Shown: positions 41,063 through 50,874, counted from the stretch's first letter. The stretch is 64,000 bases of DNA from Mycobacterium kyogaense (GCF_003254575.1 NZ_QJUA01000020.1:1-64000); one strand, 5' to 3'. Numbers and translations: made by a program. Notes: generated from the letters alone by a model not told the origin.

Positions 41063-41678
41063 GCACGATGAGGTTGTCGATCAGGACCGCCTGCTGACCG
41101 TCGGGCCCGACCGCATCCCGCTCCACAGGCGCCGCACGCAGCGTTTCCCATTGCCCAGGATCCAGGTCGATCTGAGCCAGCACACCCTCGACCGTCGGGA
41201 ACTCGTGATCGTGCTTCAGATTCGCCCAGGGCGGAGCTGCGCCGTGGTCCACGATGATCAACACCCCGCCCGGCGCGACGGCCCGCGCCGACGCGGCGAA
41301 GATGCGTTCCCTGTCCAGCTGCACCATCGACTGCAGGAACTGCGCCGAGACCAGATCGAAGGTCCCCTCCGGGAAGTCCTCGGAGAGGTTCATCTGAACG
41401 AAGGCAGTCCGATCGCGGAGATCCCGTTGGGCCGCTTCGTCGGTCGCGCGGTGCAGTGCCGTCTCGGAGATGTCGACCCCGAGGGCGCGCCAACCGTTCT
41501 CGGCCAGCCACAGGACGTCGGCCCCCTCGCCGCAGCCGAGATCGAGCGCCCGGCCCGGCGGCAGCGAACCCGCCACCTCCGCGACCCACGGATTGACCCG
41601 CCCGCTCCACACACGGTCCCGTTCGCCGTATCTGGCTTCCCAGTGCGCCTTCACGTCCTGCTCGTCATGCGTATTCAT
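41040..41678 (-). CDS. Class I SAM-dependent methyltransferase
   Basis: A 212-aa methyltransferase with motif I ALDLGCGEGADVLWLAENG near residues 44-62, an acidic GVDIS loop and LVSAQFLQSM. The ATG at 41678 has GGAGGAGG upstream and overlaps the stop of the flavin-dependent oxidoreductase gene by 4 bp, so the two are coupled. It resembles tellurite/thiol-resistance type methyltransferases in size, but the substrate is not shown. It converges on and overlaps the DinB-like gene by 23 bp. Confidence 0.87.
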   Translation of the reverse strand: MNTHDEQDVKAHWEARYGERDRVWSGRVNPWVAEVAGSLPPGRALDLGCGEGADVLWLAENGWRALGVDISETALHRATDEAAQRDLRDRTAFVQMNLSEDFPEGTFDLVSAQFLQSMVQLDRERIFAASARAVAPGGVLIIVDHGAAPPWANLKHDHEFPTVEGVLAQIDLDPGQWETLRAAPVERDAVGPDGQQAVLIDNLIVLRRRADG

Positions 41679-42592
41679 ACGTCCTCCTCCATCACACTGC
41701 GGACAATTGCTGCGGCGGCCGCCGACCCCGAGGCCACCGCGGCAGCCACCTGAGGCATGGGCACGCTCACATCCCCGGCCGCGAACACACCGGGCACCGA
41801 GGTCTGCCACATCGCGTCCACCGCGATGGCTTCCTCCGACAACGGACCGGGTGGGGCGAAAGCCACACCGAGCGCTCGTGCCAGCCCGCTGCGCTGATAC
41901 AGCGTGCTCGCCACCAGCAAGCCCCGCCGGCTCAGCGTCGTGCCGTCGGCGAACACCACGGTGTCCAGCTGTCCGTCGGCACCCGACACTCGCGCGATCT
42001 GACGCTCGTCGACCGCGATCCCGCGCGCCGTCAACTGCTCCAGGCCGGCGGGACTCACCTCGGCAGGCCCGTTGGACAGCACCACGACGTCGTCACTCCA
42101 TTGACTCAGCAGCGTCGCCATGTGGACCGCCCGCTCCCCCTGTGCGATCACCCCGAGGGGCTGCTCGCGCATCTCCCAGCCGTGGCAGAACGGACAATGG
42201 AACACCGAGCCACCCCAGAACTCGTCGAGGCCTGTGACACTGGGCAATTCGTAGCGCATACCGGTTGTCAGCAGAACCCGCCGCACCTCGACGGCGCGAC
42301 CGCCGGGCAGCCCGACCGTGAAGCCACCCTCGTGTGCAATCACCGACGTGACCTCGCCGTCGAGCACCTCCACCGACGGATATCGGGTGACCTCGTCGCG
42401 GCCCCTCGCATACAGCTGCGCGGGCGGCACCCCGTCGAAACCGAGGAGTCCGCCGATGCCGTGCGCGGCAAGGTTGCTCTGCGCACTGGCGTCCACCACC
42501 AGCGTGCGCATCCGAGCTCGGCCCAGCACCAGCGCGGCGCTCAGCCCAGCGGCGCCACCGCCGATCACCACACAGTCCCATCTCTCACTCAT
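41675..42592 (-). CDS. Thioredoxin-reductase-like FAD/NAD(P) oxidoreductase
   Basis: A 305-aa two-domain flavoprotein. The FAD loop is VVIGGGAAGLSAALVLG at residues 7-23. The redox-type motif reads HCPFCHGWE (CxxC) near residue 145, and the C-terminal FAD segment is GVFAAGDVS. The NADPH loop is less canonical. It is transcribed divergently from the XRE-cupin regulator gene, whose start is 47 bp away, and coupled to the methyltransferase. I infer that the regulator controls this pair. Confidence 0.9.
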   Translation of the reverse strand: MSERWDCVVIGGGAAGLSAALVLGRARMRTLVVDASAQSNLAAHGIGGLLGFDGVPPAQLYARGRDEVTRYPSVEVLDGEVTSVIAHEGGFTVGLPGGRAVEVRRVLLTTGMRYELPSVTGLDEFWGGSVFHCPFCHGWEMREQPLGVIAQGERAVHMATLLSQWSDDVVVLSNGPAEVSPAGLEQLTARGIAVDERQIARVSGADGQLDTVVFADGTTLSRRGLLVASTLYQRSGLARALGVAFAPPGPLSEEAIAVDAMWQTSVPGVFAAGDVSVPMPQVAAAVASGSAAAAAIVRSVMEEDV

Positions 42593-42639
42593 GTCACCAC
42601 CTTGCCCGCAGAGCGCGCGATCTGCCAAGCTCTTTTGCC

Positions 42640-43224
42640 ATGCAGGCAAGAGACGACGACGGGGTCGACGCCCGGGTGCGGCGGCGGCTCCGCGAACTGC
42701 GCACCCAGCGGGGCATGACGCTCGACGATGTGGCGTCCCGGTCGAGCATCGACGTCTCCACGTTGAGCCGGCTGGAATCCGGAAAGCGCCGATTGGCTCT
42801 CGACCACCTGCCGCGGCTGGCCCGGGCGCTCTCGGTCAGCACCGACGAGCTGCTCCGCGAACCCGAGGTCGATGATCCGCGGGTGCGCGGCACCGCCCAC
42901 ACGAGCCATCTGATCACGTTCTGGCCCTTGACCGGTCAGGGTCCCGCCGGGGGCCTACACGCCTACAAGATCCGGATCAGCGCACGACGGCGCACCCCGC
43001 CCGAGCAGCTTCCGGTCCACGAGGGCCACGACTGGATGTACGTGCTGTCCGGTCGCATGCGCCTACTCCTCGGCGATCGCGATTTCACCATCAAACCCGG
43101 TGAGGCCGTGGAGTTCTCGACGTGGACGCCGCACTGGTTCGGCACCGTCGACGGTCCGGTGGAGGCACTAGCACTGTTCGGCCTCCACGGCGAACGCGTG
43201 CACCTGCACACCGATCACAAATAG
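42640..43224 (+). CDS. XRE-family regulator with C-terminal cupin
   Basis: A 194-aa regulator. Residues 12-66 form an XRE helix-turn-helix (LRELRTQRGMTLDDVASRSS, STLSRLESGKRRLALDHL). Residues 110-185 form a small cupin (HEGHDWMYVLSGRMRLLLGD, IKPGEAVEFSTWTPHWFG) that may sense a ligand. It is divergent from the flavoprotein/methyltransferase pair across a 47-bp gap, the likely operator. Its 3' end overlaps the converging RNase H/phosphatase gene by 10 bp. Confidence 0.9.
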   Translation: MQARDDDGVDARVRRRLRELRTQRGMTLDDVASRSSIDVSTLSRLESGKRRLALDHLPRLARALSVSTDELLREPEVDDPRVRGTAHTSHLITFWPLTGQGPAGGLHAYKIRISARRRTPPEQLPVHEGHDWMYVLSGRMRLLLGDRDFTIKPGEAVEFSTWTPHWFGTVDGPVEALALFGLHGERVHLHTDHK

Positions 43225-44276
43225 GCGGTCTGGTTGACCAGTCGCACCGACGCCGCTCCGTCGGGATAGAACTCCGCGATCGACAGCGACGCGAGATCCA
43301 GGTGCAGCCGGTAGAGAATCGCCGGGCCGGCGTCCAGGGCAACGCGCAGAAGCGTTTTGATCGGCGTCACGTGGGAGACGACCAGTACCGTCTGGCCGGC
43401 GCGTTCGGCGAGCAGACGCTGCTGCGCACGGGTGATCCTGCGCGCGACGGCATCGAAGCTCTCGCCCCCCGGCGGGGCGACGGCGGTGTCGGCCAGCCAG
43501 CGTCGATGAAGGTCGGGATCCCGCTCGGACGCTTCGCGGAACGTCAGCCCCTCCCATGCACCGAAATCGGTTTCGATCAGGTCGTCGTCGACCTCGACGT
43601 CGAGGCCGAGCGCACCTGCGGCCGCCGAGGCGGTGTCGCGCGCCCGCTGCAGCGGGGAGGACACCACCGCGTCGATCCCTCCGATGCGGGACAGATAGCC
43701 GGCCGCGGCGGCGGCCTGGCGCACGCCGAGTTCGGTCAGGTCGGGGTTGCCGCGCCCCGAATAGCGACGTTCCACCGACAGCGGGGTCTGACCGTGGCGC
43801 AGCAGCAGGAGGCGTGTGGGCGCGCCGGTGGCGCCCGTCCATCCGGCCGGATTCGCCTTCACCGCTTCCGATTCCGCCGCGGCATCCATCGCCTGATTCG
43901 CCAACGCGTCGGCGGCGCTGTTCTGCTCGCGGGGAACCCAGGTGTAGACGACATGCTCGAACGCAGCGGCGTGCTCGCGTGCTTGCTGGTGCAGCGCAGC
44001 CAGATCGGGGTGCTTGACCCGCCAACGCCCGGCCATCTGTTCCACGACCAGCTTCGAGTCCATCCGGACCTCGACGTCGGTCGCGCCGACGCCCGCGGCT
44101 GTCTCCAGACCTGCGATGAGCCCACGGTATTCGGCCACGTTGTTGGTGGCGCGACCGATCGCCGCCTTGGCTTCTGCGAGCACCTCCGTGCGATCTGCGG
44201 ACCACACGACGGCGCCGTACCCGGCCGGACCGGGGTTACCGCGCGATCCCCCGTCGGCCTCGACGAGGACCTTCAC
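43215..44276 (-). CDS. Bifunctional RNase H / phosphoglycerate-mutase-type phosphatase (Rv2228c-like)
   Basis: A 353-aa fusion. Residues 1-140 are a type I RNase H (EADGGSRGNPGPAGYG, EYRGLIAGLE, then VRMDSKLVV). Residues 150-353 are a histidine phosphatase with LLLLRHGQTPLSVERRYSG. In M. tuberculosis the enzyme degrades RNA in RNA/DNA hybrids and shows acid and alpha-ribazole phosphatase activity. The GTG start overlaps the upstream zinc-ribbon gene stop (GTGA). The nearby cobD fits the cobalamin link. Confidence 0.93.
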   Translation of the reverse strand: MKVLVEADGGSRGNPGPAGYGAVVWSADRTEVLAEAKAAIGRATNNVAEYRGLIAGLETAAGVGATDVEVRMDSKLVVEQMAGRWRVKHPDLAALHQQAREHAAAFEHVVYTWVPREQNSAADALANQAMDAAAESEAVKANPAGWTGATGAPTRLLLLRHGQTPLSVERRYSGRGNPDLTELGVRQAAAAAGYLSRIGGIDAVVSSPLQRARDTASAAAGALGLDVEVDDDLIETDFGAWEGLTFREASERDPDLHRRWLADTAVAPPGGESFDAVARRITRAQQRLLAERAGQTVLVVSHVTPIKTLLRVALDAGPAILYRLHLDLASLSIAEFYPDGAASVRLVNQTAYL

Positions 44277-45010
44277 GCCCCGGAACCCTTGATCCGCAGC
44301 AAGATTGCCGAGCACTCAGGGCACCGCAGCACCTCGTCGTCCGGCGCGGCGGCGATGCGAGCCAACTCACCCCTGTCGATCTCGAGCCGGCACGCGCCGC
44401 ACCGCCTGCCCTGCAGGGTGGCGGCGCCTGTCCCGCCACGGGCGCGCTGACGCTCGTACATGGACACCAGCGACTCATCGATCGTGGCGACCAGTTCCTC
44501 ACGCCGCGAACGTGCCTGATGTGCGAGCTGGGCGAGATGCGTGCGCGCCGATTCACAGTTGCGTTGCGCATCGGTCATCGCGCTCTGCAGGTCGTCGATC
44601 CCGGCCAGTTCCCGATCCTGATCGCCGGCCAGCTCTTCGCGCCGTTCCATCACCTCGAGCAGGGAATCCTCGAGACTGGCCTGCCGCCGCTCCAACGTGT
44701 CGAGTTCGTGCTGGATTTCGGTGAGCTGCTTGGCGTCCACGGTGCCGCCCTCGAGCAGGCGACGATCGCGGTCCTCCCGCTGACGCACGCCGTCGATCTC
44801 GTTCTCCAACTTGGCGATCTGCGCGTCGATGTCGGCGAGCGCCAACTGGACGACGGCCAGCCGGTCGTTCGCCTCGTGGTGGGCGCTCTGCGCGGCCTCC
44901 AGCTTGGACTGTTCGGGAAGGTTCTTCAGCCGGTGGTCGAGCCGACCGATCTCAGCGTCGAGTTCCGCGAGCTCGAGCACCAGACGTTGCTGTGCCACAT
45001 CAGCTTTCAT
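44273..45010 (-). CDS. C4 zinc-ribbon coiled-coil protein (Rv2229c-like)
   Basis: A 245-aa protein. Residues 1-180 are a long coiled coil rich in Glu, Gln and Leu. The C-terminus holds a zinc ribbon with two CxxC pairs (CGACRLEI and [10 protein letters not shown]). The ATG at 45010 gives the length known for the M. tuberculosis protein. It is in a tight minus-strand operon between the Nif3 gene (11-bp overlap) and the RNase H gene (4-bp overlap). Its function is unknown. Confidence 0.9.
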   Translation of the reverse strand: MKADVAQQRLVLELAELDAEIGRLDHRLKNLPEQSKLEAAQSAHHEANDRLAVVQLALADIDAQIAKLENEIDGVRQREDRDRRLLEGGTVDAKQLTEIQHELDTLERRQASLEDSLLEVMERREELAGDQDRELAGIDDLQSAMTDAQRNCESARTHLAQLAHQARSRREELVATIDESLVSMYERQRARGGTGAATLQGRRCGACRLEIDRGELARIAAAPDDEVLRCPECSAILLRIKGSGA

Positions 45011-46130
45011 GAAAACATTCCTCGACATTCCAGGGGTCGGTGCGCACCGGGGACACGGTGACGGGCAGATCGGCGAAGTGTTGATGCAAGAGGGCGGCCG
45101 CCTGGCCGCACCATGGGAACTCACTGGCCCAGTGCGCGACGTCGACGAGCGCGACGCCCGATGACCGCCGGTGCTCGTCGGCGGGATGGTGGCGCAGGTC
45201 CGCGGTCACGTACGCCTGCACGCCCGCACCGTCGACCTCGGTGAGCAGCGAATCCCCGGCGCCACCACACAGCGCCACACTGGACACGATCGCGTCCGGG
45301 TCTCCGGAGGCGCGCACTCCCCACGTGGTGGCCGGCAGACCGCGACGCACCCGGGCGACGAACACGCTCAACGGTTCCGGCTCGGCCAGCGCCGCGATGC
45401 GGCCGAGTCCGGTGCCGTCGGGTACGGGTGCAACGGCGACGACGTCGAACGCGGGCTCCTCGTACGGATGTGCCGCGCGCAGGGCGGCGAGCACTGCCGC
45501 GCGGCGAGACCGGGGCGCCACCATCTCCACGCGGTCCTCGTCGACCTGCTCGACGGTGCCGACCTCTCCGATGGCGGGTGACGCGCCGGCGAGCGGCAGG
45601 AACTGCCCGACCCCCGACACGCTCCAGCTGCACTGCGCGTAGTCGCCGATCTGACCGGCCCCGGCATCGAACATCGCGGTCTGCACCGCCGCGGCGCTCT
45701 GGCGCGGGACGTAGACGCCCCACTTGTCCAGCCCCGGGGAGGCCGGCTCGGGCGACAGCACGTCGGTGACCGTCAGACCCAGTGCCCCGGCGAGGGCATC
45801 GGAGACGCCCGGTGCCGCGCTGTCGGCGTTGGTGTGCGCGGTGAACAGCGCGCGACCGGTGCGGATCATCGCGTGCAGCAGCGAACCCTTGGCGGTGTCG
45901 GCGGCCACGGTGTCCACGCCGCGCAGCAGCAGCGGATGATGCGCGAGCAGCAGCCCGCGCTGCGGCACCGTCGCCACCACCTCGGCCGTCGCGTCGACGG
46001 CGACGGTGACGGACTCGATCGCCTCGGCCGGATCTCCGCACACCAGGCCGACGGAGTCCCAGCTCTGCGCGAGGCGGGGCGGATAGGCCGCGTCGAGTAC
46101 CTCGATGACGTCGGCGAGACGCACCGTCAT
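45000..46130 (-). CDS. Nif3-like dinuclear metal centre protein (Rv2230c-like)
   Basis: A 376-aa Nif3/YbgI family protein with the N-terminal [12 protein letters not shown] segment, [13 protein letters not shown] and AHTNADSA metal-ligand motifs, and a PII-like insert (residues 130-235) as in longer members. The C-terminal half has [11 protein letters not shown], the last metal-ligand region. The function of this family is still uncertain. It heads the minus-strand operon with the zinc-ribbon and RNase H genes. Start 46130 (MTVRLADV) is chosen over 46148. Confidence 0.92.
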   Translation of the reverse strand: MTVRLADVIEVLDAAYPPRLAQSWDSVGLVCGDPAEAIESVTVAVDATAEVVATVPQRGLLLAHHPLLLRGVDTVAADTAKGSLLHAMIRTGRALFTAHTNADSAAPGVSDALAGALGLTVTDVLSPEPASPGLDKWGVYVPRQSAAAVQTAMFDAGAGQIGDYAQCSWSVSGVGQFLPLAGASPAIGEVGTVEQVDEDRVEMVAPRSRRAAVLAALRAAHPYEEPAFDVVAVAPVPDGTGLGRIAALAEPEPLSVFVARVRRGLPATTWGVRASGDPDAIVSSVALCGGAGDSLLTEVDGAGVQAYVTADLRHHPADEHRRSSGVALVDVAHWASEFPWCGQAAALLHQHFADLPVTVSPVRTDPWNVEECFHES

Positions 46131-46200
46131 TCCATCACCTCGGGACATGCCACATCACGACAGTAGTGCGCGGGTCCAGCCACTCCGGGCATCAGGGACA

Positions 46201-46896
46201 ATGGGTCGCGTGACGGACATGGTGGACAGCGCGGCTCGGGTGACCCGGGTCCGCCGCGGCGATCTGGTCATCTTCGACCTGGACGGCACGCTGACCGATT
46301 CCGCCGAGGGCATCGTCGCCAGCTTCCGGCACGCCCTGGCCGCGATCGGCGCCCCGGTACCCGAGGGCGACCTGGTGAGCCGCATCGTCGGTCCGCCGAT
46401 GCGGCACACCTTGGAGTCGATGGGTCTGGGTGAGCAGGCCGGCGAGGCGATGGCCGCCTACCGCGCCGACTACACGACCCGGGGCTGGTCGATGAACCGT
46501 CCGTTCGCGGGCGTGCCCGACCTGCTCATCGACCTGACCCGCGCGGGTGTCCGGCTGGCGGTGGCCACCTCGAAGGCCGAACCCACCGCGCAACGCATCC
46601 TGGCGCACTTCGAACTCGACGGTTTCTTCGAGGTGATCGCCGGCGCCAGCGTCGACGGCAGCCGGGCCCGCAAGGCCGACGTGGTGGCCCATGCACTCGC
46701 TCAGTTGGCGCCGCTCCCCGACCGCGTCGTGATGGTCGGTGACCGCTCTCATGACGTCGAGGGCGCCGCCGCCCACGGGATCGGCACGATCGTCGTCGAC
46801 TGGGGGTACGGCCGCGCCGACTTCACGGCCTCGCCCAGCCCCGCCCTGGCCCATGTGGCCGACGTCGCAGCGCTGCGTGAGGTGCTGGGTGTCTGA
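46201..46896 (+). CDS. ptkA: HAD-family hydrolase, PtkA-like
   Basis: A 231-aa HAD protein with motif I VIFDLDGTLTDSAEG, a VATSKAEP motif II region and VMVGDRSHDVEGAAAHG motif IV. It is in the position of M. tuberculosis ptkA, a HAD protein described as a tyrosine kinase acting on PtpA. It lacks the long disordered N-terminal extension reported for that protein. Its stop overlaps the ptpA GTG start by 8 bp, so the two are coupled. A start at GTG 46210 is also possible. Confidence 0.85.
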   Translation: MGRVTDMVDSAARVTRVRRGDLVIFDLDGTLTDSAEGIVASFRHALAAIGAPVPEGDLVSRIVGPPMRHTLESMGLGEQAGEAMAAYRADYTTRGWSMNRPFAGVPDLLIDLTRAGVRLAVATSKAEPTAQRILAHFELDGFFEVIAGASVDGSRARKADVVAHALAQLAPLPDRVVMVGDRSHDVEGAAAHGIGTIVVDWGYGRADFTASPSPALAHVADVAALREVLGV

Positions 46897-47383
46897 CCAG
46901 TTGCACGTGACCTTCATCTGCTCGGGCAACATCTGCCGCAGCCCGATGGCCGAGAAGATGTTCGCCCATCAGCTGAGCGAGCGTGGCCTGGCCGACGCGG
47001 TGCGGGTCACGAGCGCGGGCACCGGGCACTGGCACGAGGGTGAGCCGGCGGACCGTCGTGCCGGGGTGACGCTGCGTGAGCACGGCTACCCGAGTGGGCA
47101 CCGGGCCGCCCAGATGACCGAGGACCATCTCGACGCCGATCTGGTGGTGGCGCTGGGTCGCAACCATCTGCGCATGCTCTCCGAGAGGGGCGTGCCGACC
47201 GACCGGCTGCGGATGCTGCGCTCGTTCGACCCGCGCTCGGGCAAGCACGCGCTGGACGTCGACGATCCCTACTACGGCACGCAGGACGATTTCGAGGCGG
47301 TGTTCGCGGTGATCGACGCCGCCCTGCCCGGTCTACACGCCTGGGTCGACGAGCAGCTCGCCGAGCGGCGGCAGGCGGGCTGA
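46889..47383 (+). CDS. ptpA: Low-molecular-weight protein tyrosine phosphatase
   Basis: A 164-aa phosphatase with the P-loop CSGNICRS at residues 11-18 and the general-acid DDPYYG near residue 125. In M. tuberculosis PtpA is secreted into the macrophage and blocks phagosome acidification; in a fast-growing species a housekeeping role is as likely. The GTG at 46889 (VSDQLHVTF) matches the known N-terminus. It is coupled to the upstream HAD gene and 3 bp from the SURF1 gene. Confidence 0.95.
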   Translation: MSDQLHVTFICSGNICRSPMAEKMFAHQLSERGLADAVRVTSAGTGHWHEGEPADRRAGVTLREHGYPSGHRAAQMTEDHLDADLVVALGRNHLRMLSERGVPTDRLRMLRSFDPRSGKHALDVDDPYYGTQDDFEAVFAVIDAALPGLHAWVDEQLAERRQAG

Positions 47384-47386
47384 GGT

Positions 47387-48193
47387 ATGCGCCGGCTCGC
47401 CTTCCTCCTGCGCCCGCAGTGGCTGGCGCTCTACGTGGTGGTGATCGCGTTCGCCTACCTGTGCTTCACCGTGCTCGCGCCCTGGCAGCTGCACAAGAAC
47501 ACGAAGACGTCCCGGGAGAACGCCCAGATCTCGGCGTCGCTGAACGCCGATGCGGTGCCGTTGACGACGCTTCTGCCGCAGCAGGATTCGTCGGCGCCGG
47601 ACCAGCAGTGGAAGCGCGTGACGGCCACCGGGCGGTACCTGACCGATGCGCAGGTGGTGGCCAGGCTGCGCGTGATCGACAGCGATCCGGCGTTCGAGGT
47701 GCTGGTGCCCTTCGCCGTCGACGGCGGCCCGACCGTGCTGGTGGATCGCGGCTATGTGAAGCCCACGACCGGCTCCGCGGTGCCCGACATCGCTCCCGCC
47801 CCGACCGGGCGAGTCACGATCACCGCCCGGCTGCGCGACCCCGAACCTGTCGCCGTCGGCAAGGACCCGTTCCGCGACGCCGGTGTGCAGCAGGTGTATT
47901 CGATCAATCCCGGCCAGATCTCCGCGCTGGTCGGGGTTCCGCTCGCCGGGGCCTACCTGCAGCTGGTCGAGGACCAACCGGGCGGCCTCGGCGTCGTTCC
48001 GCTGCCGCGCCTGGAGGCCGGTCCGTTCCTGTCCTACGGCATCCAGTGGATCGCGTTCGGTATCATCGCCCCCATCGGGGTGGGCTACTTCGTCTATGCC
48101 GAGGTGCAGGCCAGGCGTCGGGAGAAGGCCGTGCCCGCCGAGCCGGTCACGCCTGCGGACAAACTGGCCGACCGATACGGCAGGCGACGCTGA
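47387..48193 (+). CDS. SURF1-family membrane protein (Rv2235-like)
   Basis: A 268-aa protein with one membrane segment at each end (about 15-35 and 205-228) and a periplasmic middle with RYLTDAQV and VLVDRGYVKP, typical of SURF1. These proteins help assemble cytochrome c oxidase. It follows ptpA by 3 bp. Its last 47 bp overlap the end of cobD on the other strand, an unusually long tail-to-tail overlap. Confidence 0.9.
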   Translation: MRRLAFLLRPQWLALYVVVIAFAYLCFTVLAPWQLHKNTKTSRENAQISASLNADAVPLTTLLPQQDSSAPDQQWKRVTATGRYLTDAQVVARLRVIDSDPAFEVLVPFAVDGGPTVLVDRGYVKPTTGSAVPDIAPAPTGRVTITARLRDPEPVAVGKDPFRDAGVQQVYSINPGQISALVGVPLAGAYLQLVEDQPGGLGVVPLPRLEAGPFLSYGIQWIAFGIIAPIGVGYFVYAEVQARRREKAVPAEPVTPADKLADRYGRRR

Positions 48194-49115
48194 CGGCGGC
48201 CGCCGCGGCCGCGAACTGAACGGCCCGCGACAGCCGGACCGCTCGCCGAAGGTCACCGGCACCGGGTGGCCGTCCGGTGCCGAGGGTGGGGCGGATCTCC
48301 AGTTCGTGGGCGTACTGGGTGGGCCCGCCCAGCTGAATTCGGAGCGCCCCGGCGAACGACGCCTCAGCGACACCGGCGTTCGGGCTCGGATGGCGGGCGG
48401 CGTCGCTGCGCCACGCCCGGATCACGCCGACGGGTGAGCCACCCACCAGCGGTGCGCACACCACGACGAGCAGACCCGTCAACCGGGCCGCGGCGAGATT
48501 CAGCAGATCATCGAATCGCGCTGCCGCCCAGCCGAATCTGCGATACCGCGGCGACTTGTTGCCGACCATCGCGTCCAGGGTGTTGGCCGCGCGGTACAGC
48601 AGCACGCCGGGGGCGCCTCCGACGGCAGCCCACAGCAGCGGCCCCACCTGAGCGTCGGAGGTGTTCTCCGCGATCGACTCCAGGGCGGCGCGCGCGAGCC
48701 CCGCGCTGTCGAGCACCGACGGATCCCGGCCACACAGTGACGGCAGCAGGTCACGCGCTGGGGCCAGGTCGGCCGCGCCCAGCAGGTCGGCCATCCGGTC
48801 TCCGGTGCGGGCCAGCGACGTGCCGCCCAGCGCGGTGAACGTCGCCGCCGCGATCCACACCACCTCGGCGAGCGCGCTGCGCCGGCTCAGTCGCCCCAGG
48901 CCGGCAGCCGTCAGCGTCACCGCCGCGAGCAGCGTGCCGGCGTACCCGACACCCGCGGCGCGACTGTCCGCGTAGCACCGGCGCTCGAGCGCGGCAGCGC
49001 CACTGCCGAACACCGCCACCGGGTGGCCGCGCTGCGGATCACCGAATGCCGCGTCGGCGAGCACGCCGAGCGCGATTCCGGCGGCGCGGCGGCGGCGAAC
49101 TGCTGCGAACACCAC
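48147..49115 (-). CDS. cobD: Adenosylcobinamide-phosphate synthase
   Basis: A 322-aa integral membrane enzyme of the CobD/CbiB family, which joins aminopropanol phosphate to the corrin ring. The hallmark segments FGDPQRGHPVAVFG, SIAENTSDAQVGPLLW, RAANTLDAMVGNKSPRY and DAARHPSPNAGVAEA are present. Several hydrophobic helices are seen. It lies 33 bp from the divergent amidohydrolase gene. No cobalamin riboswitch is visible in that short gap. Confidence 0.95.
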   Translation of the reverse strand: MVFAAVRRRRAAGIALGVLADAAFGDPQRGHPVAVFGSGAAALERRCYADSRAAGVGYAGTLLAAVTLTAAGLGRLSRRSALAEVVWIAAATFTALGGTSLARTGDRMADLLGAADLAPARDLLPSLCGRDPSVLDSAGLARAALESIAENTSDAQVGPLLWAAVGGAPGVLLYRAANTLDAMVGNKSPRYRRFGWAAARFDDLLNLAAARLTGLLVVVCAPLVGGSPVGVIRAWRSDAARHPSPNAGVAEASFAGALRIQLGGPTQYAHELEIRPTLGTGRPPGAGDLRRAVRLSRAVQFAAAAAAVSVACRIGRPVCPQA

Positions 49116-49148
49116 GGCAGCTTGTCACATCGGTGTCAGACTGTGCCC

Positions 49149-50858
49149 ATGGCCGACGTGATCGTGACCGCAGGAACCGTCATCACCATGGACGAGGCCG
49201 TGCCGCGCGCGGAGGCCGTCGCGGTGTCCGGCGGGCGAATCGTCGCGGTGGGCAGCGTCGACCAGTGCCGCGCCGCGCTGCCGGGAGCAGAAGAGATCGA
49301 CTCCGGCGCAGCGGTGTTGGCGCCGGGATTCGTTGAGCCGCATAGCCATCCGCTGATCAGCGGAATCGCCACCGAGGCGCCGGCCCGCTCGATCGCGCCG
49401 TGGGTCGCGGCGTCGTGGTCCGAGGTGCAGCAGATCTTCGCCGACGCCCTGGCCGACACCGACCCCGACACCCCGCTGTGGTTCGCGGGTTACGACGCAC
49501 TGCTGCACGGACATCCGTCCCCCAAAGCCGAGGAACTCGACGATATCTTCGGTGATCGCGTCACCGTGATCACCGACAACTCAGGGCACGGCGTGTATTT
49601 CAACTCCGCGGTGATCCGCACCCACGGCTGGGATGCCGATCCACCGGCCGATCCGGTCGCGGGCCGATTCGGCCGCAACGCCGACGGGTCGCTGAACGGG
49701 CAGGGGTTCGAACTCCCCGTCGTGACGGCGGTGACGATGCCGCTGATGTCGCAGATGGGTGACCCGCTGGTGTCGGCCGCGAGCTACTACGCGCTGATGG
49801 CGCGCGGCGGCTACACCTCGACGTCGGACATGACGTACGACCCGAAGTTCGCGGCGGGATACGAGGCGCTGGCCACCGCGCCGTCGTGTCCTCTGCGGGT
49901 GAGCATGTGGGAGATGTCGGTCACCGACACCTATTGGGAGCCAACCACATTCACTGCCGGTGAGGATTGGCTGACCAAGACCGGGGTGAAGCTCTGGACC
50001 GACGGATCGCCGTGGGTGGGCAACATCGCGATCTCGTTTCCCTACCTCGACACCGAAGCCACCCGCACCGCCGGCATCGATCCCGCGATGGCCGGCGGGG
50101 CGCACTCGATGAACTACAGCCGCGAACAGCTCGACGCGATCCTCGACAAAGCGGCGCCGGCGGGATGGCAGATGGCGTTCCACGCCAACGGCGATCTGGC
50201 ACTGGATCTCGCGCTCGACGCCTACGAGGACGCGCTGGCGCGCCACGGCCTGCTCGGCACCGATCACCGCTGGCGGCTGGAGCACTGCGGGGCGGGCACC
50301 CGGGCCCACTTCGATCGCGCGGCGCGGCTCGGGGTGCACGTGTCGATGGCGCCGTTCCAGTACTACTACTGGGGCGAGTTGCTCGACGGCGCGATGTTCT
50401 CCCCCGAACACGGGGCGCGGTGGGCGGCGTTCGCCGACGCCGTCGACTCGGGGGCGTGCGTGTCGCTGCACAACGACGGGTCGGTGTCGCCGCCGACGCC
50501 GATCGTCAACATCGCCACCGCGGTGACCCGGCGTACCCGCAAAGGCACGGTGCACTGTGCGGAGCAGGCCATCTCGCTCGATCAGGCGTGGCGCGCACAG
50601 ACGATCGACGCCGCCCGCACACTGGGCCGCGACCATCTCGTCGGAACCATCAGCCCCGGCAAGCTTGCCGATTTCGTGGAGTTGACGGCCGACCCGTGGC
50701 AGGTCGAACCGACCGCGCTGATCGACACGGTGCAGGTGACGGGCACCTGGTTGGGCGGGCGACGCATCGATCTCGACGAGTTCGTCGCGGCGGTTCGGGG
50801 CGGCGACAACGCCGAACACGCCCACCTGGCCGAGCGGAAGACCACCGGCTGCTGCTGA
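49149..50858 (+). CDS. Metal-dependent amidohydrolase (YtcJ-like)
   Basis: A 569-aa cytosolic amidohydrolase. The N-terminal beta domain (DVIVTAGTVITMDEAVPRAE) leads into the first metal motif EPHSHPLIS. FHANGDLALDLAL, LEHCGAG and HNDGSVSP then supply further ligands. It is about 25 percent shorter at the N-terminus than the exported relative at 11179, lacking a signal peptide. The ATG at 49149 is chosen because upstream codons overlap cobD. Substrate unknown. Confidence 0.87.
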   Translation: MADVIVTAGTVITMDEAVPRAEAVAVSGGRIVAVGSVDQCRAALPGAEEIDSGAAVLAPGFVEPHSHPLISGIATEAPARSIAPWVAASWSEVQQIFADALADTDPDTPLWFAGYDALLHGHPSPKAEELDDIFGDRVTVITDNSGHGVYFNSAVIRTHGWDADPPADPVAGRFGRNADGSLNGQGFELPVVTAVTMPLMSQMGDPLVSAASYYALMARGGYTSTSDMTYDPKFAAGYEALATAPSCPLRVSMWEMSVTDTYWEPTTFTAGEDWLTKTGVKLWTDGSPWVGNIAISFPYLDTEATRTAGIDPAMAGGAHSMNYSREQLDAILDKAAPAGWQMAFHANGDLALDLALDAYEDALARHGLLGTDHRWRLEHCGAGTRAHFDRAARLGVHVSMAPFQYYYWGELLDGAMFSPEHGARWAAFADAVDSGACVSLHNDGSVSPPTPIVNIATAVTRRTRKGTVHCAEQAISLDQAWRAQTIDAARTLGRDHLVGTISPGKLADFVELTADPWQVEPTALIDTVQVTGTWLGGRRIDLDEFVAAVRGGDNAEHAHLAERKTTGCC

Positions 50859-50874
50859 CGTAGGGAGGAACACC

